A stretch of 64,000 nt of DNA from Sophora flavescens (GCA_030762895.1 CM061062.1:1821001-1885000); one strand, 5' to 3'. Counted from the stretch's first letter, positions 1 through 11,989 are shown. Numbers and translations are program-made. Notes: a model not told the origin generated them from the sequence alone.

Positions 1-283
1 TCCTTGAACTCGGTTATACCGGTTTCCCCGTGATGAAATTAGTTATCTTCAAGTGTGATTGGTTTGATCCTACTCTTGACGTAGGGACAAAAATAGATAA
101 AAATTATGGTATTGTTCAAGTTAGGTTGTCTCGAAGGTATAATAAGGCGTACGACCCATTCATTTTTTCACAACAGGCAGAGCAGGTTTATTACTCGCCA
201 TATCCCGAAGGATATCATTCCGATCAAGTGATACTGATGAGGCTGAGGGTGAATTTAGTGACGGAGATTCTACTTAGGTAATT
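1..283 (+). pseudogene. TNP2-type CACTA transposase, C-terminal (DUF4216-like) fragment
   Basis: Residues such as FKCDWFDPTLDVGTKID and RRYNKAYDPFIFSQQAEQVYY match the DUF4216-like tail of plant CACTA TNP2 proteins and are nearly identical to 9410-9592 in copy 2. After the residues PYPEG the sequence jumps to what is about 240 bp further on in copy 2, so the acidic C-terminal segment is lost and the last 20 or so residues are out of frame. Fragment of a cut-and-paste transposase gene; the remainder lies beyond the left edge. Confidence 0.75.
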
Positions 284-387
284 TATTTATGTCATAATTC
301 ATTGTGTGAATGTCATTCTACTTATTAGGTAATTTATTTTTGTATTATTTACACTGTTGTGTAATCATATTTTCATTTTTTTCACAG

Positions 388-2116
388 ATGGTAGATTCCT
401 CCAGAGGTAGGGGTCGTCGTGGAGGTCGTCGTGGAGAGTCCCTTCGCCGGCCGACCCACAGCCTTCAGATCGAGACCATCCTACCAGCACCTCTGTTGAC
501 GGGACACCTCAGGGTGATGGAGTTGCACCCCCCACCCATCCTCATGTGGTCGGGACACAGGCTGCACCCTCATCATCCACACCTACGACGATAGGACCAT
601 CATCATCATCGGGACAGGAGAGTCGTGGTCCATCCGACATGAGGATTCTTCTTATCCCCAGGGGGGATAACGAGTATGCTAATTTAATTTTTTAATATAT
701 ATAAAGTATCGTTAATTTCTATTTACTTGTTTTTAAAATTTAATTATAACATTTATTAATGCTCTAATTTTGCTTGCAGCTTTACGCACGAAGGGCCCTT
801 CTGATTCGATATCGAAGATCCTGCGACGCAAGTTTGATGGTCCATGGCCTACATGGAAGGCCATCCCACTGGGCCATAGGGATCAGTTGTTTCTAGAGTT
901 TAAGGTAACAATTTATTAAGTTTTTTAAATTAAATTTACATTATATATATGTACACACGAATTTCCTAACAACTGTAGGTTGCAGAAAGAGTAAAGGTGG
1001 GACTTATCTTTAGAGGCTCTCGTCAGGGACATATTTGAGCATAAAGGCTCACTGGTTATGAAGAATCTGATGAACAAGCTGAGGAAGGGGCATAATAAGG
1101 GGAGGTGGGTGGATCCTGAGATCAAGAGGCAGCTGGACCCGACCAAGACGGCTCACCGAGAAGTTCCAGGAGATCCAGGCCACAGCTCGGCGTAATCGAG
1201 CTTCTGATGGTGGCGTATGTGCTTGGACCGGTGGGTCTAAATCAGCCGCCGCCCACTACGACGAGCTGGTAATACATTAAACTTTTGACTTAATATATTA
1301 TTTAATTAATTAGTTTTCATTTTTAATTATTCTTATGAATTTAATATTATATTATTCTGTGCAGAAAGCACAGAAACAGCGGGCCCCGACTGCTATGGAG
1401 TTGGTGGAGAGGACGAAGAAGTTGAAGTCGGGGACATGGGTCAACGACAAGGCCCATAACTATGCTGTAAGCAAAAAAATAATTTAGTGTTTACTTGTAA
1501 TTTATTATAAATGATTTGTTAATATTGGATATAATTATTTTAACTAAATCTCTTCAACTATACTTTGTAGGCGGGCTTCAACGAGAAGAAGGACGATGCC
1601 ATATCACGTGCCTCACAGTCACAAGATGAGGCTTTGACTGGTGATGACTGCTCTCCTGTCTCCGTCGACGATAATGCCATTTATTTGGAGGTCGTCGGGG
1701 GCAGGAACAAGAAGGGGCACGTGTATGGCCTCGGACACCTGGGAGCCGAGTTCATCGCTTCATCGTTCGGCACGCCTGCTCCTTGCTACGCCGATACCGT
1801 CCCTCAGGAGCAGTTCCACCAAATGCAGGACACCATCACGCAGCTGAATGCGGAGCTTCGGGAGAAGAGCGAGAGAGAGCAGCAGATGGCGAACCAGATT
1901 GCACAGTTGACTCGGGCACAAGAAATGATGCGGCGAGCATCAGCGAGGGCAGACATGCTGGGCTGGTGTTTGGAGCAGATGAGGATCCAGACTCCGCTTG
2001 CTCGAGATGATGCTCGATGGTTGTCTTTCGCTGCCGCTCCTCGTTCAGCGCCCGCTACCATCGCTGTGCGACGCAGAGACGATCAGCCAGCGAGACGTCG
2101 GTGGTACGGACGCTGA
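388..2116 (+). pseudogene. CACTA second gene, Transposase_24-like (TNPA role), broken copy 1
   Basis: Five blocks separated by introns match the second gene of copy 2: an arginine/glycine-rich N-terminus after an ATG at 388, the block SDSISKILRRKFDGPWPTWK, the block MKNLMNKLRKG through SKSAAAHYDEL, the block MELVERTKKL, and a coiled-coil Gln/Glu-rich C-terminus starting VSVDDNAIYLEVVGGRNKK. These belong to the plant Ptta/En/Spm (Transposase_24) family, thought to bind the subterminal repeats. Broken by a frameshift in the first block, a Tyr-to-stop change just after the third acceptor and a shifted, shortened C-terminus. Confidence 0.7.
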
Positions 2117-2357
2117 GGATGATTGGATTCCTCCATCTCCCCCTCATCATGACTGATTTTTTCTCTCCATATTTTTGACTTTAAACGATTCTTGTACGAC
2201 ATTTTGGATTATTCTGTTTATATATATTTATTATTTTTTATGATTGTATATTTCATAAGTTATTTGGTGTGTTTTATTAGTAATTTTTCTAACGTTTAAA
2301 GAAAATCAGAAAAAAAATTATTATAAAAATTAAAATTAAAAAAAATTAATAATAAAC

Positions 2358-2738
2358 AGTTTAGCGACCGAATTAGAAACCAATAATTCGGTCGCTAAAC
2401 TTTATTTAACATTTACAGATGATGTATAGCGACCGAAAATCCATCGCTAATATAGGTTAACAGTAACCAAAATTAGCGACCGAACTAGCAACCGATTATC
2501 GGTCGCTAGAAATGGTTACCCAAAAAATGCGACCAACCTAATAGCGACCGATTATTATTATATAGCAACCGAATTTACGGTCGCTAATTAGTGACCGAAA
2601 TAATAATTCGGTAGCTAAAACCTTAGCGACCAGGTATTCAGCTACCATCATAAATCGGTCTCTGATTCGGTCGCTAAAACAAATAGCGACCGATTTACAT
2701 GGTTTAGCGACCGAAAATTGCGGTCGCTAAACAATTGT
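2358..2738. repeat. CACTA subterminal repeat array, copy 1
   Basis: The motif tagcgaccga and its reverse complement tcggtcgcta occur repeatedly in both orientations, partly facing each other as small inverted repeats, just inside the terminal repeat. Such arrays are the usual binding region for the accessory CACTA protein. The same array is at 11990-12370. Confidence 0.85.
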
Positions 2739-2750
2739 TTTTTTGTAGTG

Positions 2751-3120
2751 AAATCTGTGTGAAATCCGTCCGAAATTTTCGGACGGATTTCAGACGGATG
2801 TAAGATAAATCAAGGAAAATATAAAAAATAACACAATCCGTGTGAAATCCGTCCGAAATTTCGGACGGATTTCAGACGGATCAAGGAAAATATAAAAAAT
2901 AACACAATCCGTCCGAAATTTTCGGACGGATTTCTGACGGATCAAGGAAAATATAAAAAATAACACAATCCGTCTGAAATCCGTCCGAAGTTTCGGACGG
3001 ATTTCAGACGGATCAAGGAAAATATTAAAAATAACACAATCCGTCTGAAATCCGTCCGAAATTTTCGGAAAATTTCAGACGGAAACATTTCCGTCCGAAA
3101 ATTCATGTTTTCTAGTAGTG
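2751..3120. mobile_element. End of a second, different CACTA element with palindromic tandem repeats
   Basis: It ends at 3107-3120 with gttttctagtagtg, the reverse complement of the classic CACTACTAGAAAA terminal repeat. It holds four to five tandem units of 61-71 bp, each containing a near-perfect palindrome (tccgtccgaaa / tttcggacgga, extended by ccgtctgaaat / atttcagacgg) followed by caaggaaaatataaaaaataacaca. One unit (about 2902) lacks a 10-bp block. The left part of this element is beyond copy 1 of the other CACTA family, which inserted into it. On the right it joins an integrase reading frame directly. Confidence 0.8.
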
Positions 3121-4516
3121 GAACAACTTTTAGACCAAGAGTTGCAGTCTCGGTTGGGACAAGAGGGTTATGAGTTGTCTGTTGATGGACTAGTGAAGTT
3201 TAAGAATAGGATCGTTGTTCCTAAGGAGGGGAGCCTTAGAGAGAAGATATTAGAGGAAGCTCATAAGGGAAAGTTTACCATACATCCTGGAGTAACTAAG
3301 ATGTACCAAGACCTTAAGAGGATGTATTGGTGGCCAGGAATGAAAAAGGATGTGGCTAGCTTCGTAACCAGGTGTTTAGTGTGCCAAAAGGTTAAGATAG
3401 AACATGAGAAGCCTTCGGGGTTGTTGCAGTCCTTGGAGATTCCAGAATGGAAGTGGGAGAGAATTTCTATGGACTTTGTGATGGGGTTACCTAAGACACG
3501 TTTGGGCTTAGACGCCATTTGGGTGATAGTGGATAGGTTGACTAAGTCTTCCCACTTCTTGCCAATTAAGGCAACCTATAGCTTAGACAAGTTGGCATAC
3601 CTCTATATCAAGGAAATAGTCAAGCTTCATGGGATACCCATATCTATAGTGTCAGATAGAGACCCGAGGTTTACCTCTAGATTTTGGAGAGCTTTTCAGC
3701 AAGCCCTTGGGACTAAGTTGAACCTTAGCACGACCTATCATCCCTAAACGGATGGTCAGTCAGAGCGGACCATTCAGACCCTTGAGGACATGCTTAGAGC
3801 GTGTGTCTTGGATGAAGGAGGGAGTTAGGATAGATTCCTACCTCTCATCGAGTTTACGTATAACCATAGTTATCACGCTAGTATAGGCATGGCACCCTAT
3901 GAGGCCCTATATGGGAGGAAGTGTAGGAGTGTAGGTCCCCTTTATGTTGGGGTGAGGTAGGTGAGAAAACCTTGATAGGACCCGAATTGGTCCAGGAAAC
4001 CTCCGAGAGAATCAAAATGATTAGGGAGAGGATGCGCACGGCGCAAAGTAGACAAAAGAGCTATGCCGACAAAAGGAGAAAGCCTCTAGAATTCCAGGAA
4101 AGTGAGCATGTATTTTTGAGAGTCACTCCTAAGACGGGGGTAGGGAGGTCGATGAAAGTCCGCAAGCTAAATCCTCGTTTCATGGGACCTTTCCAAATCC
4201 TTAAAAGAGTCGGGCATGTTGCTTATCAATTGGCCCTTCCGCCACAGTTGGCAAACCTTCATGATGTTTTCCATGTGTCGCAACTCATAAAATATGTGCC
4301 TGATGAATCTCATGTGATAGCTCCCAAGTCTGTGCAATTGAAGGGTAATTTGATCTATAAGCCAAAGTCTAGTCAAATCATGGAAAAGAGCACTAAGACT
4401 CTGAGGAATAAGACAATTCCATTGGTGAAGGTGTTATGGGAAGGATAACTTTTGAGGAAGCCACTTGGGAGATGGAGGAGGACATCGTTCGTCAATACCC
4501 AGATTTTATTATCTAA
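3121..4516 (+). pseudogene. Ty3/gypsy integrase and chromodomain-like C-terminus, broken
   Basis: Visible in order: HHCC zinc-binding region (IHPGVTKMYQDLKRMYWWPG, CLVCQ), catalytic core with Asp in ISMDFVMGLP, Asp in IVSDRDPRFTSRF and Glu in the TDGQSERTIQTLE segment, then the GPFQILKRVGHVAYQLALP domain and a chromodomain-like end (EEATWEMEED). An in-frame TAA replaces the Gln after TTYHP, further stops follow near 3828 and 3958, and a frameshift after PLVKVLWEG precedes the final block. It would have integrated the element's cDNA; it is now dead. Confidence 0.85.
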
Positions 4517-4767
4517 GGTATGGTAACCTTTTAGTTTTGAATATGACATATGTTACAATAGGTGAGTGTGTATGAGATGAATTTTGGGGACGAAATTCTT
4601 TAAGGAGGGGAGAAATGTAACATCCTAAAATTCTAACATAATTAATTTAAAATAAATCATAATAATAATAATAATAAGTTATTAAAAAGTATATTGCAAA
4701 TAAAATATAAATAAAAGAGTGATAGTATAAGGATTTAATGAAATTTATTAACTATTATAAAGGATTC

Positions 4768-4771
<4 letters not shown>

Positions 4772-4845
<74 letters not shown>
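4772..4845. repeat. (TA)n microsatellite
   Basis: About 37 uninterrupted TA units inside the Tekay-like LTR. A second tract of about 12 units is at 4939-4962. Confidence 0.95.
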
Positions 4846-4849
<4 letters not shown>

Positions 4850-5633
4850 AAAGGGGATACTTGGGCGTTAAGCCCAAGCATGCTTTTAGCTAAATAGAAT
4901 TTTCAAAACCTAAAAAATCCGGACGTCGTGCCTGCTGCTATATATATATATATATATATATAAAGGTAATTCCAAACGCGTAAGGCCCAAGTAGCCTTTA
5001 GTACTTAGGATTTTTCCAAAAAAAAAAAAGAATCATAAAACCAAAAAGAATATATATGTTACTGTGCGAATGCACTATACCCATATATAATTACGATAGT
5101 CACTGTGCCGCACAGTATAGCGATTTCAATTCCGTTCTTCCTTGCCAGTACAACCGTAACAATACAGATCCAAGAACGCCACCAAATGGGAGAAGAATTT
5201 TTAGGGAAGCACAAATCCTTATCATAAATAATTTTTAGAGCACATTGGAGGTCTTCAAGAGGTGAGCAACAATATCTTTTCATAACCCTTTCCATGGTAC
5301 ACGTGTTTGTTGTGTTGAGCGATTTATTTCTGAATCTGAGAGATTTTAATTGAATGATGCATGTTATTAATAAACTAATTTTCTTTTAAAAATTAGGAGT
5401 TTTGAATTAAAATAAAAATTATTAAATTGAGTATTTATTCTTGTTATTGATGGCATGGAATATGTGACCGGTATTTGTATTCGTTGAATGACGTGCTTAT
5501 TGGTGTATGTTATGTCATGTGAGTTTATTTGACACGCATGATAAGATCTATTATTTAATTTTTGGTAAATGAATTGTTACACGTATGAGACATGAAATTG
5601 TGTCTTATGATGAATTGTATGATGCTTGCCGTA

Positions 5634-5854
5634 ATACCACCTATGATAGGGGTATCGAAAAGTAATACCATCGTAATGGGGTATCAAAAGTAACATCCCC
5701 ATATAATTGGGATGTCGAAAATAAGTAATGCTACCTAAAAAGGAGTATCGAAAGTAACACCGCCACAGGTTGGGGTGTCGAAAAAGGAGAAATATACCAC
5801 CATGTGCACATGGGAGGTATCGAAATGGAAATGTCCCCGACAGGAGGGTGACAT
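5634..5854 (+). repeat. Seven-unit hairpin array with differing stems, Tekay-like LTR
   Basis: Seven short hairpins follow one another about 28-37 bp apart, six of them followed by tcgaaa and one by tcaaaa. Outer stems: ATACC/GGTAT (5634/5651), ATACC/GGTAT (5665/5680), ACATCCC/GGGATGT (5693/5709), ATGCT/AGTAT (5728/5744), ACACC/GGTGT (5757/5774), ATACC/GGTAT (5794/5816), ATGTC/GACAT (5831/5850). Most have a second inner stem such as CCTA/TAGG or CCATGT/ACATGG. The stem bases differ between units yet pairing is kept. Function unknown. Confidence 0.8.
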
Positions 5855-6553
5855 CGAAACACTCCTCGTGAGTAGGGGTGGGCAATGGGACGCCATTGTC
5901 GTGTGATGTGTGAATATATGGCATGCCAGCAAGAGGCCAATTTAATTAGGAGGTCTTTGGACCGCTTGGATTAAACTAGAATTTATCTGGTATATGGAAT
6001 GTGATGTATTGAGATGAGATTATTATTAATATTAAAAGTATTTTCTTTTATATATATTATTTTGAAAAATTAGCGGGTGCAATGGACAGTTTTTCCGGTT
6101 ACCGCACCGGCTGAGAACAATGCTATTTTCGAAAATGTTTTTATAAAACTGTATTGTAATCACTGGGATTTTATATCTCATTATTAAGTATTGTTTTCAG
6201 AGCACGAGGAGGACATCATTGAAACTGAAGAGGCGTGAAGACTTAGTGGATTTTATTAGTTATTCTTTCTAGTTTGGTCAGTACTTTCTTAAATAAGGAG
6301 CCGTATGTGGCTAGACGCATTTATTTATCGTTGGGATTGTAATTAGACGCCCGGTTCTGAGGCTTTTGATTTTGATTTATACCTATATTCATTACATGGA
6401 TAACTTAATACTATATTATTTAATACGAGGCATTTTCAGACTTTAATATTTTTTTCTAATTTTTCTTTATGAGATATATGTTTTAATTAAATGTTTTAAA
6501 GGATATTTTATTGATTTTATCTTGGGATTACTAATGTAACAAAGGGCGTTACA

Positions 6554-9500
6554 AGATGGGGGAGAAGATGGTGGAATGTGTTCCCAATACATAGAGGAGA
6601 ATCCGAATCCCGAAGCTCAAAGATTCTATGATATGCTGAGTGCTGTACGATCTCCACTGTGGGAAGGATGTCGAGAGTATACGGAGTTGTCGATGTGCAT
6701 GGAATGGTTGAGTATCAAATCTGACTACAATATGCAAGAAGGCTGTTTTAATCGCCACACCAGGTCAGTGTCCAAGGCGTTGCCTGTAGAAAATCGGATG
6801 CCTACTAGTTTTTATCATGCTAAGAAGTCTGTGGAAAATTTGGGTTTGGGGTGTTTGAAAATTGGTTGTTGCCCGAATGGATGTATGTTGTACTATAAGG
6901 ATGATTCAGCGGAGAGCATAACATGTTGTCGATTTTGTGGTGCGGATCGGTATAAGACAACCACTAGGATGGGCATTGAGAAGAAGAGGTCGCTAAAAAA
7001 GATGTGGTACTTTCTGCTCGTGCCAAGACTTACAAGATTGTACTCTTTGATGGCCACTGCAGCTCACATGAGGTGGCATAGTGAGCATGAGAGGGAGCAA
7101 GATGTCTTGTGTCATCCATCTGATGGAGAAGCTTGGAAGCATTTTGATAGGGTTCATATGGCATTATCTTAGGACCCTCGGAACGTCCGATTGGGGTTAT
7201 CTACTGATGGATTTAATCCTTTTGAGCGATCTGGAAAAACATACTCTTGTTGACCGGTTATCCTGACTTCATACAATCTTCCCCCGGAGATGTGCATGAA
7301 GCGGGAGTTTATATTCCTAACAGTCATAATTCTGGGTCCGTCTAATCCAAAAGGTAAGATTGATGTGTACTTGCAGCCGCTGATAGATGAGTTGACGATG
7401 CTGTGGAATGATGGTGTGTTGACATATGACGTATCTTTGAGGTAGAATTTCATGATGAAAGCAGCTTTGATGTGGACGATCAACGACTTTCCCGCCTATG
7501 GGATGATGTCGGGTTGGATGACCGCGGGGAAGCTTGGATGCCCAATATGTATGGAGCGATCGAAGGCATTCACGCTTAAAAACAGTCAAAAGATCTCATA
7601 TTTTGATTGTCATCGTCAATTCCTTCCAGAAGATCATCCTTATAGGCGGAACAAGAATGCATTCAAGAAGCGTTGTGCGGAGACAACACCGCCTCCACCA
7701 CGTTTGACTGGTCCTAATGTATGGCGGAGAGTACATTACTTACCGCTCGTCCATGAATCCCAAGGAGAACATATTCCTGATTTTGGCGTCAACCATATTG
7801 GACAAAACAAAGTATATTTTGGAGGTTGCCGTATTGGAGGACGCAGCTACTCCGCCACAACATTGATGTCATGTATACTGAGAGGAATGTGTTTTTGAAT
7901 GTGTTTGACACAGTGATGGACATCAAGGGGAGGACAAAGGATACAAATAAATCTCGATTGGATCTGGCTGAAATTTGTAATCGGAAGGAGCTTGAGTTGC
8001 AGGACGGTGGTCGTGGCAGACTTATCAAACCATAGGCAAGTTATACACTAAGCAAAACACATAAATTGGTCGTCTGTAAGTGGGTTAAAGAACTAAAGTT
8101 ACCAGATGGGTATGCTTCCAATCTGGATAGATGTGTTGACATTAAGGAAGCAAAGTTACATGGAATGAAGAGTCATGATTGCCACATGTTCATGCAACGG
8201 TTGCTTCTAATTGCGTTCGACGCATTACCGAAGCAAATTTGGAACCCACTTGTTGAGCTTAGCCACTTTTTCAGGGAGCTTACATCGACAACACTAAATG
8301 CGAATCAATTAAAGGATACGAAAGTCAAGATACCCGTTTTGTTATGTAAGCTGGAGCAAATCTTCCCACCGAGTTTCTTTGATTCTATGGAACATCTTCC
8401 AGTTCATCTACCTTACGGAGCAAGAGTTGGTGGCCCAGTCCAATACCGCTGGATGTATCCATTTGAGAGGTAAACAACATCAAATATTTTAATTAATACA
8501 TATGAAATTCACGAATACGAAATCGTAGTTTAGCTTTCCAAAAAACTAATAATTATTTGTATGTATCCCTCTTTAATAGGTTCCTGCACTCCCTTAAACA
8601 CAAAGTCAAGAACAAGGCACGAGTGGAGGGTTCCATTTTTGAAGCATACTTAGTAGAGGAGACTTCCACTTTCGCCTCTTATTACTATCCGGATGAAGTT
8701 AACACAAGAAGGACAAGGATGCCTAGAAACGTTGATTCGGGCGAAGGAAGTTCAACTAGTCCTCCTATATCAATATTCAACTATCCTGACAGATTTAGTG
8801 GCAAATCAAAAGGATATTTCTTGGAGCAGCGTGACATTAATGCTGCTCATCTGTATATCCTTCAAAATTGTGAAGAGGCGGCGCCATATTTAGAGTAAGT
8901 TTCTACAATGTCTTTTTTAAGTTCAATTGACATTTTTGATTCTTAATTGTCCTGCTGTTAATCTCCCATATGTAGGATGTACGACAATTTTCTAAGGGAT
9001 CTCCAACCTGACATTTCAAACGATCAGGTTGATCGAGAAATTATTTCTCACTTTGCTACGTGGTTCAGTAAATATGTAGGTTAAGCATCTTCATTTGTTG
9101 CAATACATTTTATCTCCTTAAATATATAACATGTATAAGAATAATCTAATATTTCATTTTTTAGGTACTAGATCCAGAAAACAATGTTCAAAATCCATTG
9201 TTGACAAATTTGGCATGGGGGCCTAACAGATGGGTTACATCATGGAATACTTACATTGTAAATGGATATAAATTTAACACAAAAACATGGAATGAAGGAA
9301 TGCAGTCGTGTAACTATGGTGTTTGTGTGCGAGCCACTAATGGCAATGTAGAGGATGATTTCTATGGGGTTCTAACTGACATCCTTGAACTCGATTATAC
9401 CGGTTTCCCCGTGATGAAGTTAGTTATCTTCAAGTGTGATTGGTTTGATCCTACTCTTGACGTAGGGACAAAAATCGATAAAAAATATGGGATTGTTCAA

Positions 9501-9893
9501 GTTAGGCTGTCTCGTAGGTATAATAAGGCGTACGACCCATTCATTTTTTCACAACAGGCAGATCAGGTTTATTATTCGCCATATCCCGAAGGACAAAAAG
9601 GTTGGTTGGGTGTTATTAAGATAAAGGCTCGTAGTATAATTACTGATAATGTAGTCAACCAGCCTGAAAAAGATGCTCCGTACCAAGATGATGAGTTTTC
9701 AAGACCCCACGTACTGTTGCAAATTACGCCGGACATTATTGTTAATTCTCTGGCGGACATTTCTGGAAATGGGGAAGAAGTTGAAAGAGAGTTAATGGAT
9801 CAATCCGAGTTGGACACATCTAGCGAAGGCACATTCCGATCAAGTGAGACTGATGAGAGTGGGGGTGAATTTAGTGACGGAGATTCTACTTAG
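6554..9893 (+). pseudogene. TNP2-type CACTA transposase, broken, N-terminus absent
   Basis: Domains in order: Transposase_21-like catalytic region (EGCREYTELSMCMEWLSIKS, CCRFCGADRY, HMRWHSEHER, DPRNVRLGLSTDGFNPFE, IDVYLQPLIDELTMLW), DUF4218-like region (LPVHLPYGARVGGPVQYRWM) and DUF4216-like region (LELDYTGFPVMKLVIFKCDW), then an acidic tail. Later exons are about 8580-8895, 8976-9075 and 9165-9893 with GT/AG borders. In-frame stops at about 7170, 7238 and 7443, a frameshift near 7826 and a stop near 8033 break the first exon. The protein would cut and rejoin the element ends in the nucleus. Confidence 0.85.
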
Positions 9894-10000
9894 GTAATTT
9901 ATTTATGTCATAATTCATTGTGTAAATGTCATTCTACTTAGGTAATTTATTTTTGTATTATTTACACTATTGTGTAATCATCTTTTCATTTTTTACCCAG

Positions 10001-11809
10001 ATGGCAGATTCCTCTAGAGGTAGGGGTCATCGTGGAGGTCGTGGTAGAGGTCGTGCTGCGAGAGTCCCTTCGTCGGCCGACCCACAGTCTTCAGATCGAG
10101 ACCACCCTACCAGCACATCTGTGGACGGGACACCTCAGGGTGATGGAGTTGCACCCCCTACCCAACCTCATGTGGTCGGGACACAGGTTGCACCCTCATC
10201 ATCCACACCTATGACAAGACCACCATCATCATCGGGACAAGAGAGTCGTGGTCCATCCGACATGAGGATTCTTCTTATCCCCATGGGAGATAACGAGTAA
10301 GCAAATTTAATTTTTTAATATATATAAATATCGTTAATTTCTATTTACTTGTTTTATTTATTTATTTATAACATTTATTAATGCTCTAATTTTGCTACAG
10401 CTTTCTGCCCGGGAAAGGCCCTTCTGATTCGATATCGAAGATCCTGCGACGCAAGTTTGATGGTCCATGGCCTACATGGAAGGCCATCCCAGGGGGCCAT
10501 AGGGATCAGTTATTTCAAGAGTTTAAGGTAACAATTTATTAAGTTATTTAAATTAAATTTATATTATATATATATATATATATATACACACATGAATTTT
10601 CTAACAACTGTAAGTTGCATAAAGAGTATAGGTGAGACGTAGCTTTAGAGGGTCTCGTCAGGGACATATTTGAGCATAAAGGCTCACCGGTCATGAAGAA
10701 TCTGACGAACAAGCTGAGTAAGGGTAAGAATAAGGGGAAGTGGGTGGATCCCGAGATCAGGAGGCAGCTGGACCAGTACTGCGCTACTGAGAAGTTCCAG
10801 GAGATCCAGGCCACAGCTCGGCGTAATCGAGCTTCTGATAGTGGCGGATGTGCTTGGACCGGCGGGTCTAAATCAGCCGCCGCCCACTACGACGAGCTGG
10901 TAATACATTAAACTTTTGACTTATTATACTATTTAATGAGTTTTCATTTTTAATTATTCTTATGAATTTAATATTATATTTTTATGTGCAGAAAGCACAG
11001 AAACAGCAGGCCCCCACTGCTATGGAGTTGGTGGAGAGGACGAAGAAGTTGAGGTCGGGGACATGGGTCAACGACAAGGCCCATAACTATGCTGTAAGCA
11101 AAAAAACAATTTAGTGTTTACTTGTAATTTATTATAAATGATTTGCTAATATTGATTACAATTTTAACTAAATCTCTTCAACTATACTTTGTAGGTGGGC
11201 TTCAACGAGAAGAAGGAAGATGCCATATCACATGCCTCAGAGTCACAAGATGAGGCCTTGACTGGTGATGGGCCCAGATCTCCTATCTCCGTCGACGATA
11301 ATGCCATTTATTTGGAGGTCGTCGGGGGCAGGAACAAGAAACGGAACGTGTATGGCCTCGGACACCTGGGAGGCGAGTTTATCGCTTCATCATCCGGCAC
11401 GCCTGCTCCTTCCTACGCCGATACCGTCCCTCAGGAGCAGTTCAACCAAATGCTGGACACCATCACGCAGCTGAACACGGAGCCGCGGGAGAAGAGCGAG
11501 AGAGAGCAGCAGATGGTGAACCAGATTGCACAGTGGACTCAGGCACACCAGCAGCTGATGCAGACGAGCATCGAGCAGGGCCAGACACTGCGGCTAGTGT
11601 TGGAGCAGATGAGGATCCAGACTCCAGCTGCTCAGGGTGATGCTCTGACGGTTGTGCTGTCAGCTGCAGCTCCTCCAGTTTCGTCGCCAGCTACTGATGC
11701 TGCTACTGCAGAGGACGATCAGATAGCAGACGTCGGTGGTACGGACACTGAGGATGATTGGATTCCTCCACCTCCCCCTCATAATGACATTTTTTTTTCA
11801 TTTTTTTGA
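10001..11809 (+). pseudogene. CACTA second gene, Transposase_24-like (TNPA role), one nonsense codon
   Basis: Five exons with GT/AG introns: 10001-10296, 10401-10527, about 10617-10899, 10992-11093 and 11195-11809. The N-terminus is Arg/Gly-rich. The middle carries the Transposase_24-type blocks (ILRRKFDGPWPTWKAIPGGH, DVALEGLVRDIFEHKG, KWVDPEIRRQLDQYC, GGSKSAAAHYDEL, GTWVNDKAHNYA). The C-terminus is a Gln/Glu-rich coiled coil followed by an acidic, Pro-rich tail. It would bind the tagcgaccga repeats as the accessory CACTA protein. One Trp codon in exon 3 is TGA; otherwise the frame is open, so this is the better of the two copies here. Confidence 0.78.
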
Positions 11810-11989
11810 CTTTAAACGATTCTTGTACGACACTTTGGATTTTTTATATGTATTCATTATTTCTTATTATTGTATATTTCATTAGTAATTTTGTGTGTTT
11901 TATTAGTAATTTTTCTAAACTTTAAAGAAAAACAGAAAAAATTTATTATTTTAAAAATTAAATTTTAATTTTTTTTTAATAAAAATCAG

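Larger units (their letters stand above)
1..2750 (+). mobile_element. CACTA (En/Spm) transposon, 3' part, copy 1
   Basis: The segment is collinear with the right part of the second CACTA copy (about 9375-12383): the end of the TNP2-like gene, then the Transposase_24-like gene, then subterminal repeats. It ends at 2739-2750 with ttttttgtagtg, the reverse complement of a CACTACAAAAAA terminal inverted repeat. The left end lies outside the window. Relative to copy 2 it has lost about 240 bp after position 208. It abuts the subterminal repeats of a different CACTA element, so it probably inserted into that element. Decayed and not autonomous. Confidence 0.85.
3121..6553 (+). mobile_element. Tekay-like Ty3/gypsy chromovirus, 3' part (integrase, chromodomain-like end, 3' LTR)
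   Basis: The segment begins inside integrase where the CACTA end inserted, runs through a decayed chromodomain-like tail, a purine tract (4602-4615) and a complete 3' LTR. The 5' LTR, gag, protease and most of pol should lie left of the window beyond the inserted CACTA elements. After the LTR the sequence enters the interior of a CACTA TNP2 gene, so this retrotransposon inserted into CACTA copy 2. The right-hand duplication would be agatg, but its partner is not visible. Confidence 0.85.
4616..6553 (+). repeat. Tekay-like 3' LTR
   Basis: It starts TGTAACATCC immediately after the purine tract aaggaggggagaaa and ends GGGCGTTACA, giving the expected TGTAAC...GTTACA ends. Length 1938 bp. It contains a long (TA)n tract, a second short (TA)n tract and a seven-unit hairpin array, described separately. 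Confidence 0.85.

Noticed and set aside
5577..5940. Minus-strand open frames of 65-115 codons
   Set aside because: They run through the hairpin array of the LTR, and their His/Tyr-rich translations follow from its repeats.
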